This document shows positions 42,735 to 52,388 of a stretch of 64,000 nt of DNA, piece after piece. A program made the translations under genes and the position numbers. The notes beneath the pieces were generated by a model that saw only the letters and a program-made list of their open reading frames with translations, searched no databases and had not been told where the DNA came from. Numbering within the stretch: the first letter of the stretch is position 1; the number at the start of each line of letters is the position of its first letter. The stretch is from Martinezella rhizogenes (GTDB lineage Bacteria > Pseudomonadota > Alphaproteobacteria > Rhizobiales > Rhizobiaceae), in the NCBI RefSeq assembly GCF_007002745.1, contig NZ_SGNY01000002.1, positions 558,001-622,000 of the forward strand, in the 5' to 3' direction.

Positions 42735-44978
42735 ATGTCCATCTCGCGCACACATTCCGCGCTGCTTCTGTGCACTGCCATGTCTCTTCTGCCGCTTGCC
42801 GGCCCTGCACGGGCGCAGGATGCCGCTTCGCAGGCGAACGGCACGACGACGCTTGAAAAGATCGTGGTCAAGGGCAAGCGCGTTAAAAGCGCCAACGCCG
42901 CTGCCGATACGCCGCTGGCAAGCCAGACGACGGCGGAAGAGATTCGCAAGAAGGATATCGGCAGCATCAAGAATCTTGGAAACACCACCGAGCCAGGCGT
43001 CGATTTCATCGAAGCCAAGCCCGGCAAGCCTGGTGGCCTGTTCATTCGCGGCCTCGGCGGCGCACGCGTCGTGACACTGATCGACAATATCCCCGTCCCC
43101 TTCTTTGAAAACTTCGCTCGCCAGGGTCAGGCCACCACCACGTTAAGCAATACGAATTCGAGCTTTGATTTCTCATCGCTTTCGACGGTTGATGTGGTGC
43201 GCGGCGCCGACTCCAGCCGTATCGGCTCCGGCGCTCTCGGTGGTGCGCTCGTGCTGCGCACACTCGAGCCGGAAGACCTGATCGGCGAAGGCAAGGATTG
43301 GGGCGGCGTTGCCAAAACCACCTATGACAGTGAGGACAGAAGCGTCGGCGGCTCGCTTGCCGTTGCCAAGAAGATCGAGAACACCTCTGTTCTCTTCCAG
43401 GGCTCCTACAAGCGTGGTAACGAGACGGATAACAAGGGCACGGACGATATCTACGGATTGCGCCGCACCAAGCCCAACCCCGCCGATACCTATGAAAGCA
43501 ACCTGATGTTCAAGATCCGTCAGGATCTTGAAGGCGGCCATCGCATCGGCCTGACAGCAGAGCGTTACTCGCTGAGAAACCGCAGCGACATGAAAACCCT
43601 GCAGGGCGTCAGCATAACGGGCACGGGATCGAGCTATCGGATCGGCGACTACCGCGGCTATGAGAATACGGAGCGAGATCGCGTATCTCTCGACTACGAA
43701 TACGAAGCACCTTCGACCGACGGCCTGATCGATGCCGCCAATCTGTCGCTTTACTGGACGCGCCTCTCCAAGGAATCCGGTGCTGGCGACCGACTGACCA
43801 ACAATTCGCTCTATATTCGCGAAGACAGCATGCGCAACAGCGCATTTGGTATCGTCGGCGGCCTTGAATCCGGCTTCGAACTCGGCGGCGTGCAGCACAC
43901 GGTCCGTTTCGGCGGCAACGCCATGACGACCGATTTCAGCCAGGAGCTTTACGCCAATACGGCCGGAGTGACGTCTTCGTCGCAGTCCGACATGCCTGAC
44001 GTGAGCGGCAAGAGTCTCGGTCTTTATCTCGATGACGAAATCGCCTTCGGCAATGGCTTCCGCCTTACCCCCGGTTTGCGCTTCGATTCCTATGATTACG
44101 ATCCGGATGGTTCGGTATCCAGCAACAGCGGCTACAGAACCTTCGGTCTGCCGAGTGGCAACAGCGGCTCGCGTTTCTCGCCAAAACTGCTCGCGACCTA
44201 TGACCTCACCCCCGAGGTGCAGCTTTTCGCACAATGGTCCATGGCTTACCGTGCACCGACCATTAACGAGCTTTATCTGAACTTCTCGAACATCACTTCG
44301 GGCGGATATGCCGTTATCGGCAATTCCGAACTGAAGCCAGAAACGAGCAATGGTTTCGAAATCGGCGCGAACTACGCCTCCGGCGATCTTGCCGGAAGCC
44401 TGACGCTGTTCCACAACAAGTACAAGAATTTCATCGAGCAATATACGACGACCACCAACCTCTTCTCCTTCAGAGGGTCGCCGGGAAGCCTGTTCACCTA
44501 TCGCAACCGCAACAATGTCGAAATCTCCGGTGTGGAAGCCAAGGTGCGCAAGGAGCTCGCAAACGGCTTCTTCGCCCACGCCTCGCTTGCTTACGCCTAT
44601 GGCAAAGACACCGACACGAATGAGTTCATTCGCACGGTTGCGCCGTTCAAATCCGTCCTCGGCGTCGGCTACGAGCAGGAAACCTGGGGCACGGAATTCA
44701 CGGGCGTCTTCTCATCCGGCATGCGTGACGACAAGGTGGCCAACACCTTCGATGCCCCCGGTTACGGCGTCTTCAACCTGAGTGGCTGGTGGGAGCCTGA
44801 ACAGACGAAGGGCCTGCGTATTCAGGCCGGCATCTACAACCTGTTCGACAGGAAGTATTGGAATGCCGTCGGTGTCCGCGACATCAACCCCAACACCGCC
44901 AGCACCGTCAACCAGCCGGTTGATTTCTATTCCGAAGCCGGACGCACCTTCAAAATCTCTCTGACCCAGAAATTCTAA
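42735..44978 (+). CDS. TonB-dependent heme/hemoglobin receptor
   Basis: This 747-aa outer-membrane receptor has a signal peptide (MSISRTHSALLLCTAMSLLPLAGPARA), a TonB box-like EKIVVKG, a plug domain to about residue 160 (GGLFIRGLGGARVVTLIDN, DVVRGADSSRIGSGALGGALVLRT) and a 22-strand barrel. The paired FRAP/NEL-like motif of heme receptors appears as YRAPTINELYLNF, and the barrel ends in Phe. It probably imports heme (HmuR/ShmR-type). An IRO box upstream and a terminator downstream indicate a monocistronic, iron-regulated gene. Confidence 0.92.
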   Translation: MSISRTHSALLLCTAMSLLPLAGPARAQDAASQANGTTTLEKIVVKGKRVKSANAAADTPLASQTTAEEIRKKDIGSIKNLGNTTEPGVDFIEAKPGKPGGLFIRGLGGARVVTLIDNIPVPFFENFARQGQATTTLSNTNSSFDFSSLSTVDVVRGADSSRIGSGALGGALVLRTLEPEDLIGEGKDWGGVAKTTYDSEDRSVGGSLAVAKKIENTSVLFQGSYKRGNETDNKGTDDIYGLRRTKPNPADTYESNLMFKIRQDLEGGHRIGLTAERYSLRNRSDMKTLQGVSITGTGSSYRIGDYRGYENTERDRVSLDYEYEAPSTDGLIDAANLSLYWTRLSKESGAGDRLTNNSLYIREDSMRNSAFGIVGGLESGFELGGVQHTVRFGGNAMTTDFSQELYANTAGVTSSSQSDMPDVSGKSLGLYLDDEIAFGNGFRLTPGLRFDSYDYDPDGSVSSNSGYRTFGLPSGNSGSRFSPKLLATYDLTPEVQLFAQWSMAYRAPTINELYLNFSNITSGGYAVIGNSELKPETSNGFEIGANYASGDLAGSLTLFHNKYKNFIEQYTTTTNLFSFRGSPGSLFTYRNRNNVEISGVEAKVRKELANGFFAHASLAYAYGKDTDTNEFIRTVAPFKSVLGVGYEQETWGTEFTGVFSSGMRDDKVANTFDAPGYGVFNLSGWWEPEQTKGLRIQAGIYNLFDRKYWNAVGVRDINPNTASTVNQPVDFYSEAGRTFKISLTQKF

Positions 44979-45005
44979 AACCGGGCAGAAATATCATCTC
45001 CAGTC

Positions 45006-45033
45006 GGGGCGGCCTTCGGGTCGCCCCTTTTTT
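45006..45033 (+). terminator. Intrinsic terminator of the heme receptor
   Basis: GGGGCG...CGCCCC with a ten-base loop is followed by TTTTTT, 28 bp past the receptor stop and abutting the convergent extensin-like gene. Confidence 0.92.
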
Positions 45034-45034
45034 G

Positions 45035-45943
45035 TCAGCGGCAATAGAGGTAGCTGCCCTTGCGTTCCAGGACGTCGAGATGCAGGTGATCCTGATGGGT
45101 GGCATCGCTGCCGGGGGAAAGAACGGTGCGAAAGAACAGGCAGGCGGCGGCCGTAATCGTCCGTTGGAAGGCGCCTTCCGGCGTCGCGTCCTCGCCGCGC
45201 GGTTTCATCACCAGCGGCTCGCCCTTATCGAAGCCGATGGTGGAAATATCCACCGCATTGCCCTTGGCATGTTCGGAAATCTTGCCCGTTTCGGCACTGT
45301 TACGGTTGCGGCAGATATAGGTCGAGGCATTGGCGATCGCCGTCACCTTCTTCTCCGGCAGGGCAAGGGCTGCCGCCGGCAGCATCATCTCCTTGGTCCA
45401 GCGGGAAAGGGCAAGCGCGGTTTCACAGCGCATGGTGCCTGAAGGTTCGAGCTTGATGCCGGGCAGAACCGTGGAAAGCTCAATCGGCGCTTCAATGCCG
45501 CAGCCCTGTTCCTCGTCCCGGATCGGCTCAAGCTTTTTGAATTCCGCGCCGATTTCCTTCAGAGCACCGAGGCAGGCCTCAAGTGCTGCCGGGTCTTCCG
45601 GCTTTACCGGCTCCGGCGGTTTTTCCTCCGGTTTCGCCGCTTCGTCAGCCGGTTTCTGTTGTTCCCCGCCGTTCTTGCCCTCGCTTTTCCCCTTCGCATC
45701 ATCCGAACCCTTATCAGCGGGTGTCTTTTCACCATCCGGCTTCTGCTCTTCCGGAGCCTGCGGCTTTGGGACCGGTTTCGGCGCTTCCACCGGATCTTGC
45801 GCCTTTTCCTCAGCGGGTTTTTCCGGGGGGGTGGAGGATTGCGCCGCACCCGGTTTGGGCTGTGGCACGGGCACCTGGGGCGGCGGTTCCGAGGCGGAAA
45901 TCAATGCGAGGCTGGCTACCAGAAGACACAGGCGATGAAGCAT
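45035..45943 (-). CDS. Extensin-like C-terminal domain protein
   Basis: This 302-aa exported protein has a signal peptide (MLHRLCLLVASLALISASEP) and a 110-residue Pro/Glu/Lys-rich linker. The conserved C-terminal domain includes CGIEAPIELSTVL, STYICRNRN, ISEHAKGNAVDISTIGF and THQDHLHLDVLERKGSYLYC. The H-A-x-G-x-A-x-D and H-x-D-H-x-H motifs resemble peptidase M15/VanX-like metal sites, suggesting a cell-wall peptidase-like or binding role in the periplasm. ATG at 45943 is preferred as it starts the signal peptide. Confidence 0.87.
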   Translation of the reverse strand: MLHRLCLLVASLALISASEPPPQVPVPQPKPGAAQSSTPPEKPAEEKAQDPVEAPKPVPKPQAPEEQKPDGEKTPADKGSDDAKGKSEGKNGGEQQKPADEAAKPEEKPPEPVKPEDPAALEACLGALKEIGAEFKKLEPIRDEEQGCGIEAPIELSTVLPGIKLEPSGTMRCETALALSRWTKEMMLPAAALALPEKKVTAIANASTYICRNRNSAETGKISEHAKGNAVDISTIGFDKGEPLVMKPRGEDATPEGAFQRTITAAACLFFRTVLSPGSDATHQDHLHLDVLERKGSYLYCR

Positions 45944-46024
45944 TATACGGGGTACTCCTGACCGTTTCGGCAGGAGAGCAACGCAGCAGCGGCAGGTAAG
46001 GTTCATTCCCCCACCGAAATCCGC

Positions 46025-46053
46025 TTGCCAAGGCGGATCGTGCACGCTAACAA
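46025..46053 (+). promoter_or_regulatory. Predicted trpL-trpE(G) promoter
   Basis: TTGCCA (46025-46030), a 17-bp spacer and TAACAA (46048-46053). The -10 box ends 7 nt before the trpL ATG, placing the RNA start at or beside the A, as known for the leaderless trpL mRNA of Sinorhizobium. Confidence 0.65.
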
Positions 46054-46060
46054 TTTTCCC

Positions 46061-46120
46061 ATGAATATCGTGTCTATGAACATTGCTAACTGGTGGTGGA
46101 GCAGCTTTACGCGGCCTTGA
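46061..46120 (+). CDS. trpL: trp operon leader peptide
   Basis: This 19-codon ORF reads MNIVSMNIANWWWSSFTRP with three consecutive Trp codons (TGG TGG TGG), the sensor of charged tRNA-Trp in attenuation. A start at the second Met (46076) would give 14 residues, the size of the Sinorhizobium peTrpL peptide; the promoter position favours 46061. No Shine-Dalgarno sequence is present, consistent with leaderless translation. In Sinorhizobium the released leader RNA and peptide also act in trans, which may apply here. Confidence 0.85.
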   Translation: MNIVSMNIANWWWSSFTRP

Positions 46121-46176
46121 CCAGTCATGTCTTCAGACAAAGTCCAAGCCGCCCGAATTTTCAGGCGGCTTTTTTG
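46111..46176 (+). terminator. trp attenuator: antiterminator and terminator
   Basis: The terminator is AAGCCGCC (46146-46153) pairing with GGCGGCTT (46164-46171), followed by a T-run. Its 5' arm can instead pair, within GTCCAAGCCGC (46142-46152), with GCGGCCTTGAC (46111-46121) at the end of trpL, giving the antiterminator. A ribosome stalled at the Trp codons would favour the latter and allow trpE(G) transcription. Confidence 0.85.
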
Positions 46177-46225
46177 TTATTTTGCCGCCTGTCATCGGGC
46201 CTGAACAACAGGAAGTACGAAAGAA

Positions 46226-48415
46226 ATGGTAACGATCATTCAGGATGACGGAGCGGAAACCTACGAGACGAAAGGCGACATAAAAGTCAGCCGGAAGCGT
46301 CGGCCCGCCGATTACGCCAGCGCCATCGATAATTACATCGAAAAGCTCGATTCCCATCGCGGCGCGGTTTTTTCGTCCAACTATGAATATCCCGGCCGTT
46401 ACACCCGCTGGGACACGGCCATTATCGACCCACCGCTCGGCATTTCCTGTTTTGGCCGCAAGATGTGGATCGAGGCCTATAATGGCCGTGGCGAAGTGCT
46501 GCTCGGCTTCATCACCGAAAAGCTGAAGACGACACCCGATCTTACCCTCGGCGCTTCCACCACGCGCCGTCTCGATCTTACTGTCAATGAGCCGGACCGC
46601 GTCTTCACCGAAGAGGAACGCTCGAAAATCCCGACCGTCTTCACGGCGCTCAGAGCCATCGTCGATCTCTTCTATTCGAATGCGGATTCGGCCATCGGCC
46701 TGTTCGGCGCCTTCGGTTACGATCTCGCTTTCCAGTTCGATGCGATCAAGCTGTCGCTGGCACGCCCGGAAGACCAGCGCGACATGGTGCTCTACCTGCC
46801 GGATGAAATCCTCGTCGTTGACCACTATTCCGCCAAGGCCTGGATCGACCGTTACGACTTCGAAAAGGCCGGCGTGACGACGGACGGCAAGTCCTCCGAC
46901 ATTACGCCCGAGCCCTTCAAGACCACCGATACGATCCCGCCCAAGGGCGACCACCGTCCAGGCGAATATTCCGAACTGGTGGTCAAGGCCAAGGAAAGCT
47001 TCCGCCGCGGCGACCTGTTCGAGGTCGTTCCCGGCCAGAAATTCATGGAGCGTTGCGAAAGCAATCCGTCGGCGATTTCACGCCGCCTGAAGGCGATCAA
47101 CCCGTCGCCCTATTCCTTCTTCATCAATCTCGGCCATCAGGAATATCTGGTCGGCGCCTCGCCGGAAATGTTCGTGCGCGTCTCCGGCCGCCGCATCGAG
47201 ACCTGCCCGATTTCAGGCACCATCAAGCGCGGTGACGATCCGATTGCCGACAGCGAACAGATCCTGAAGCTGCTCAATTCGAAAAAGGACGAATCCGAAC
47301 TGACCATGTGTTCGGATGTGGACCGCAACGACAAGAGCCGCGTCTGCGAACCGGGTTCGGTGAAGGTCATCGGCCGCCGCCAGATCGAGATGTATTCGCG
47401 CCTCATCCACACCGTTGACCACATCGAGGGCCGTCTGCGCGACGATATGGACGCCTTTGACGGCTTCCTCAGCCACGCCTGGGCCGTCACCGTCACTGGC
47501 GCACCGAAGCTCTGGGCGATGCGCTTCATCGAAGGCCATGAAAAGAGCCCGCGCGCCTGGTATGGCGGCGCAATCGGCATGGTCGGCTTTAACGGCGACA
47601 TGAACACCGGGCTGACGCTGCGCACCATCCGCATCAAGGATGGCATCGCCGAAGTGCGCGCCGGTGCGACGCTGCTTAACGATTCCAATCCGCAGGAAGA
47701 AGAAGCAGAAACCGAACTGAAGGCTTCCGCCATGATATCAGCCATTCGTGATGCCAAGGGCACCAACTCTGCCGCCACCAAACGCGATGCCGCCAAGGTT
47801 GGCACCGGCGTCAAGATCCTGCTCGTCGACCACGAGGACAGCTTCGTGCACACGCTGGCGAATTATTTCCGCCAGACGGGCGCCACTGTCTCCACCGTCA
47901 GATCGCCGGTCGCTGCGGACGTGTTCGATCGCTTCCAGCCCGATCTGGTCGTTCTGTCTCCCGGCCCCGGCAGCCCGACGGATTTCGACTGCAAGGCAAC
48001 GATCAAGGCCGCCCGCGCCCGTGACCTGCCGATCTTCGGTGTGTGCCTTGGCCTTCAGGCCCTGGCAGAAGCCTATGGCGGCGAGTTGCGCCAGCTTGCA
48101 GTGCCGATGCACGGCAAGCCCTCGCGCATTCGCGTACTGGAACCCGGTCTGGTCTTCTCCGGTCTCGGCAAGGAAGTCACCGTTGGCCGTTACCATTCGA
48201 TCTTCGCCGATCCCACCACCCTGCCGCGTGATTTCATCATCACCGCGGAAAGCGAGGACGGCACGATCATGGGTATCGAACACGCCAAGGAGCCGGTGGC
48301 CGCCGTTCAGTTCCACCCGGAATCGATCATGACGCTCGGCCAGGATGCCGGCATGCGGATGATCGAAAACGTCGTGGTCCATCTGACCCGCAAGGCGAAG
48401 ACGAAGGCGGCATGA
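46226..48415 (+). CDS. trpE(G): Anthranilate synthase, fused TrpE-TrpG
   Basis: This 729-aa bifunctional enzyme converts chorismate and glutamine to anthranilate. The TrpE part shows [23 protein letters not shown], the [17 protein letters not shown] block and [20 protein letters not shown]. The glutamine amidotransferase starts near residue 530 ([20 protein letters not shown]), with catalytic C607 (GVCLGLQA), H697 and E699 (QFHPES). This fusion is characteristic of rhizobia and Agrobacterium. Controlled by trpL attenuation. Its stop overlaps the next gene by 4 bp. Confidence 0.97.
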   Translation: MVTIIQDDGAETYETKGDIKVSRKRRPADYASAIDNYIEKLDSHRGAVFSSNYEYPGRYTRWDTAIIDPPLGISCFGRKMWIEAYNGRGEVLLGFITEKLKTTPDLTLGASTTRRLDLTVNEPDRVFTEEERSKIPTVFTALRAIVDLFYSNADSAIGLFGAFGYDLAFQFDAIKLSLARPEDQRDMVLYLPDEILVVDHYSAKAWIDRYDFEKAGVTTDGKSSDITPEPFKTTDTIPPKGDHRPGEYSELVVKAKESFRRGDLFEVVPGQKFMERCESNPSAISRRLKAINPSPYSFFINLGHQEYLVGASPEMFVRVSGRRIETCPISGTIKRGDDPIADSEQILKLLNSKKDESELTMCSDVDRNDKSRVCEPGSVKVIGRRQIEMYSRLIHTVDHIEGRLRDDMDAFDGFLSHAWAVTVTGAPKLWAMRFIEGHEKSPRAWYGGAIGMVGFNGDMNTGLTLRTIRIKDGIAEVRAGATLLNDSNPQEEEAETELKASAMISAIRDAKGTNSAATKRDAAKVGTGVKILLVDHEDSFVHTLANYFRQTGATVSTVRSPVAADVFDRFQPDLVVLSPGPGSPTDFDCKATIKAARARDLPIFGVCLGLQALAEAYGGELRQLAVPMHGKPSRIRVLEPGLVFSGLGKEVTVGRYHSIFADPTTLPRDFIITAESEDGTIMGIEHAKEPVAAVQFHPESIMTLGQDAGMRMIENVVVHLTRKAKTKAA

Positions 48416-48924
48416 TGGTTGCTGCCGACACCATCAGCATCGAACCCATCCGGGCGGAGCACGTTGAAAGCTTTCATCGTGCTCTCGATGCGGTGTCGCG
48501 CGAGCGGAAGTATCTGAGCTTTCTGGAGGCGCCGCCGCTCGAAGCGGTGCGCGCCTTCGTGCATGACATGATCGAAAACGGCCATCCGCAATTCGTGGCG
48601 ATTGTGGACGATGAAGTTATTGGCTGGTGCGATATTCGCCGCGTGAGCAGAGAAACCCGCGCCCATTGCGGCACGCTCGGCATGGGTATCCTGCCAGCCT
48701 ATCGTGACAAGGGACTGGGTGCGCGGCTGATGCGGCGGACGCTTGATGCCGCCCGTCAATGTGGGCTGCATCGTATTGAATTAAGCGTGCATGGGGACAA
48801 TGCCAGAGCCATTGCGCTTTATGAAAAAATCGGCTTCGTGCATGAAGGCCGGTCACGCGACGCCGTTCTGATCGACGGGCATTACATCGACAGCCTGCAG
48901 ATGGCGGTCATCTTCGGCGATTAA
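48412..48924 (+). CDS. GNAT family N-acetyltransferase
   Basis: This 170-aa GNAT protein has the acetyl-CoA loop [22 protein letters not shown] and the RimI-like end [31 protein letters not shown]. Its start overlaps the trpE(G) stop (ATGATG at 48412), so it is expressed together with anthranilate synthase, possibly just by position. RimI-like sequences can acetylate proteins, amino acids or antibiotics; the substrate is open. It is convergent with and overlaps by 4 bp the HD-GYP gene. Confidence 0.9.
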   Translation: MMVAADTISIEPIRAEHVESFHRALDAVSRERKYLSFLEAPPLEAVRAFVHDMIENGHPQFVAIVDDEVIGWCDIRRVSRETRAHCGTLGMGILPAYRDKGLGARLMRRTLDAARQCGLHRIELSVHGDNARAIALYEKIGFVHEGRSRDAVLIDGHYIDSLQMAVIFGD

Positions 48925-49868
48925 GCCCTCGGCAGCGAGGCTGAGATGCAGAGCGCGAACTTCTTCAGAAGCTGCACATCGAAATGGCCTTCACGGCGCA
49001 GCATCCAGGTCAGCGCATCATTCGCCGTCCACGGCTTCTTGTAAGGCCGGACCGAAGTGACGGCATCATAGACATCGCAGATCGCCGCAATGCGGGCGTA
49101 AAGGCTGATCTCGGCACCAGACCGGCCGCTTGGATAACCACCGCCATCCATCCGCTCGTGGTGATTGAAGCAGACATCCAGAACCATCTCCGGCATCTGA
49201 TCGTTACGCGACAGGATTTCCCGGCCGAAGGCGGGATGGAGATTGATGATCTCCCGCTCACTGGAGCTAAGACCATCCGCCTTGTTGAGGATCGACGAGG
49301 GAATTTCCACCTTGCCGATATCATGCAGCAGGCCGCTGATCCCCAGCAGATCCACCGTTGCCTTGTCCAGCCCGAGATAGCAGCCGAAATGCATCATCAA
49401 ACCGCTGACGGAAACCGAATGCACGAAAGTTGTTTCGTCTTTCGATTTCAGGCGGGTGACGCCGATGAAGATCGCGGGGTTCGACTGCACCGCTTCGGAA
49501 ATCTTGCTCGTTTCTGCCGCCACGCCTTTCAGCGAGACACCACCGCCGGCTTCTGCGACCGCAAAGGTCTGCGCAACCGCATCGGCTGCCGAACGAACGG
49601 CATGGCTGACGGCCACCGTGGTTTCGGAGGAATTGCCCGGTTTTACTGATGCAGGTCCGCCAACGCCTGACCTTCCCTCGACATCATTTCCCCTGGCCGT
49701 ATTGATGACGATGCTTTCCGCGCCGCTCGATTTCAGCTGGCGCACCACATCCTCATGCCGCAGGAGAAACCGATGTCGCTGCATAACCTGCCGGTTTGAC
49801 AGCGTTCCCTCGACCGCTTCGATAAACATGCCAACAGTTAATTGCCGGGTGGAAATTCGCTTGAGCAT
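48921..49868 (-). CDS. HD-GYP domain protein, probable c-di-GMP phosphodiesterase
   Basis: This 315-aa protein has an N-terminal DUF3391-like region (RISTRQLTVGMFIEAVEG, FLLRHEDVVRQLKSSG) and an HD-GYP domain with H182-D183 (LLHDIGKVEIP), the HHERMDGGGYPSG box (GYP at 244-246) and CDVYDAVTSVRPYKKP. All metal and signature residues are present, so it should hydrolyse c-di-GMP to GMP. The C-terminus after the HD core is short. It may influence motility or attachment; neighbouring genes give no hint. Confidence 0.92.
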   Translation of the reverse strand: MLKRISTRQLTVGMFIEAVEGTLSNRQVMQRHRFLLRHEDVVRQLKSSGAESIVINTARGNDVEGRSGVGGPASVKPGNSSETTVAVSHAVRSAADAVAQTFAVAEAGGGVSLKGVAAETSKISEAVQSNPAIFIGVTRLKSKDETTFVHSVSVSGLMMHFGCYLGLDKATVDLLGISGLLHDIGKVEIPSSILNKADGLSSSEREIINLHPAFGREILSRNDQMPEMVLDVCFNHHERMDGGGYPSGRSGAEISLYARIAAICDVYDAVTSVRPYKKPWTANDALTWMLRREGHFDVQLLKKFALCISASLPRA

Positions 49869-50140
49869 CAGACGCTTTTATTTTCCTTCCCGGGAATGAT
49901 AACGTGACCCGCTATTGGTAAAGACCAACGTAAAACCAGCCTTGAGACGGATAAAGATAAGCCCGCCGAACTATTTAACTCTGCAACACAGAACATAAGA
50001 TAGCACGAATATGAAAATTATTTACTCAGGATATATTTAAAAACCGAAGAATCAATCTGAATAAAGCAAGAAACAACCTTAGAATGTAGATATTCAGAAT
50101 TCTCGCTTACGACGTAAACCAGGAGCTGAAGAAGAACCGC

Positions 50141-51835
50141 ATGAATTCGAAACTAGAAACGCGCATCGATCAGGGTACTGGCCGTGAACCGGCAGATATG
50201 ATTCTCAAAGGCGGACGCTTCTTCGACCTGGTGACCGGGGAACTTGTTGCTTCGGATATCGCCATCTGCGGCGATACCATCGTCGGTACCTGCGAGAACT
50301 ATGAAGGCCGTCGCGAAGTCGATATTACCGGCAAGATTGTCGTTCCGGGTTTCATCGATACGCATCTTCATATCGAATCATCGCTCGTCACCCCCCATGA
50401 GTTCGACCGCTGCGTTTTGCCTTATGGCGTCACGACGGCCATTTGCGACCCGCATGAGATTGCCAATGTTCTGGGGGTGGAAGGGCTGCAATTCTTCCTC
50501 GACAGCGCCATGGAAACCATCATGGACATCCGTGTGCAGCTATCCTCCTGCGTGCCCGCGACCCATCTGGAAACCTCGGGCGCCGATCTGCCGATCGAGA
50601 AACTTTTGCCGTTCCGCAATCACCCGAAGGTCATCGGGCTTGCCGAATTCATGAATTTTCCCGGCGTCATCCATAAAGACCCGGTGTGCATGGCAAAACT
50701 GGAGGCCTTTCAGGGGCAACATATCGACGGCCACGCGCCGCTTCTGTCAGGCACTGCGCTGAATGGCTATCTCGCCGCCGGCATCCGCACCGAACATGAA
50801 TGCACGAATGCACCGGAAGCGCTCGAAAAAATCCGCAAGGGCATGCATATTCTGGTGCGCGAAGGCTCGGTCTCGAAAGACCTGCATGCCCTGATGCCTG
50901 TTATCACCGAGCGCCTGTCGCCCTATCTAGCGTTGTGCACGGATGATCGCAATCCGCTCGATATCGCCGAACAGGGCCATCTCGATTATATGATCCGCAC
51001 CGCCATCGCCAGCGGTGTGGAGCCCCTCGCCATCTACCGCGCCGCCTCGATTTCCGCCGCAAAGGCCTTCGGCCTGCGCGACCGTGGTCTCATCGCGCCC
51101 GGCTGGCGCGCCGATCTCGTGGTCATCGACAGCCTGCAGAACTGCAAGGCCAGCATGGTGCTTTCCGGCGGCAGGATCGTCGATGACGCCCTGTTTGCCA
51201 CCCGCAAGCCGGTCGCCCCCGTTGGGCTTGATAGCGTCAAGGCAAGACCGGTGCTCGCTTCCCATTTCGGCGTGCCTGTCACCGAAGGCGAAACACCCGT
51301 CATGGGCGTGCTTCCCGGCAAGATCATCACCGAACATCGCCGCTATAAACTGCCGACGGATGGCAACCAGACGACAGTCGATCTCGAGAACGACATCATC
51401 AAGGTCGCCGTCATCGAACGCCACGGCAAGAACGGCAACCATGCCAATGGTTTCGTGCAGGGCTTCGGCCTGAAGAAAGGCGCCATCGCCTCCACCGTCG
51501 GCCATGACAGCCACAATATCTGCGTCGTCGGCGTCGGTGAGGACGACATGGCGCTGGCTGCCAACCGGCTCGGCGAAATCAAGGGTGGTTTCGTGGTGGT
51601 CGAAGACGGCAAGGTGACCGGCGAAATCCCGCTCCCCGTCGCCGGCCTCATGAGCCTCGAACCCTATGAGACGGTGCGCGACACACTGCACACGCTCAGA
51701 AAAGCAGCCTATGCGCTCGGCACCACGCTGGAAGAGCCCTTCCTGCAGGTCGCCTTCCTGCCCCTGCCCGTTATCCCGCATCTGAAGATTTCGGATATGG
51801 GCATGGTGGACGTGGACCGGTTTGCGCTGATTTGA
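50141..51835 (+). CDS. ade: Adenine deaminase
   Basis: This 564-aa amidohydrolase converts adenine to hypoxanthine. The metal site begins with [11 protein letters not shown] (D73, H75, H77, E79) and continues with [34 protein letters not shown] and [10 protein letters not shown] are typical of Ade. The C-terminal Ade domain contains [33 protein letters not shown]. The length is usual (about 560-590). AGGAG lies upstream. Monocistronic between the divergent HD-GYP gene and the convergent AAC(6')-like gene. Confidence 0.96.
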   Translation: MNSKLETRIDQGTGREPADMILKGGRFFDLVTGELVASDIAICGDTIVGTCENYEGRREVDITGKIVVPGFIDTHLHIESSLVTPHEFDRCVLPYGVTTAICDPHEIANVLGVEGLQFFLDSAMETIMDIRVQLSSCVPATHLETSGADLPIEKLLPFRNHPKVIGLAEFMNFPGVIHKDPVCMAKLEAFQGQHIDGHAPLLSGTALNGYLAAGIRTEHECTNAPEALEKIRKGMHILVREGSVSKDLHALMPVITERLSPYLALCTDDRNPLDIAEQGHLDYMIRTAIASGVEPLAIYRAASISAAKAFGLRDRGLIAPGWRADLVVIDSLQNCKASMVLSGGRIVDDALFATRKPVAPVGLDSVKARPVLASHFGVPVTEGETPVMGVLPGKIITEHRRYKLPTDGNQTTVDLENDIIKVAVIERHGKNGNHANGFVQGFGLKKGAIASTVGHDSHNICVVGVGEDDMALAANRLGEIKGGFVVVEDGKVTGEIPLPVAGLMSLEPYETVRDTLHTLRKAAYALGTTLEEPFLQVAFLPLPVIPHLKISDMGMVDVDRFALI

Positions 51836-51935
51836 TTGACCGGAAAACATCCCGGCTGGGCGGATGAAATGCCGATCCCTATTCCTGTGCTTGTCACAAG
51901 AGTGGAGGATCGGCAAAAATCATTGTGTCTCCCCT

Positions 51936-52388
51936 TCAATCCGAGGGCAGCAGCTTGCGGAAATAAACCACCCGTTCCGTTTCCTCAAACCCCAGCGCCG
52001 CATGCATGCGATGTGAATCGACGTTTGCAATATCGGCATCGGAAGCAAGCTCGCTCACACCCTGACGAACCGCCCAGCGGGTCACTTCGGCCACCAGTGC
52101 GGCAGCAATGCCTTGGCCGCGAAACGCCTCCTCGACATAAATTCCCTCAAGAAATGCCACGGGCGTGGTATCGCAGCCATTAACGTAGTCCCGCCGCAGG
52201 CTGACCTCGGCAAAACCGATTGCCACTCCGGCCGGATCATGGACAATCAATCCAGCCCCGGTTTCGGAGACGTCCTGCAATTCCGTCATATGTTCGGCGG
52301 GCGAGGTATCCGGCCACAGGCGATGTCGCAAAAGCGACCAGTCATCTCGATGGTCGGCGGCATTTCCAATGATGAATTGGCCACTCAT
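51936..52388 (-). CDS. AAC(6')-like GNAT acetyltransferase
   Basis: This 150-aa GNAT enzyme closely follows the aminoglycoside 6'-N-acetyltransferase pattern: WSLLRHRLWPDTSPAEHM at the N-terminus, FLEGIYVEEAFRGQGIAAALV as acetyl-CoA loop, then ELASDADIANVDSHRMHAALGFEETERVVYFRK. Intrinsic chromosomal AAC(6') genes of this type can acetylate kanamycin/tobramycin-like drugs, but the natural substrate is uncertain. ATG at 52388 overlaps the stop of the alpha-glucosidase gene (ATGA), so the two are translated together, which is an odd pairing. Confidence 0.88.
   Translation of the reverse strand: MSGQFIIGNAADHRDDWSLLRHRLWPDTSPAEHMTELQDVSETGAGLIVHDPAGVAIGFAEVSLRRDYVNGCDTTPVAFLEGIYVEEAFRGQGIAAALVAEVTRWAVRQGVSELASDADIANVDSHRMHAALGFEETERVVYFRKLLPSD

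Noticed and set aside
43173..44579. 468-codon minus-strand frame
   Set aside because: Antisense of the heme receptor; the receptor has signal peptide, plug and barrel signatures.
51868..51916. TGCCGATCC/GGATCGGCA as a terminator of ade
   Set aside because: The loop is about 31 nt and the T-run is missing, so it is too weak to call.
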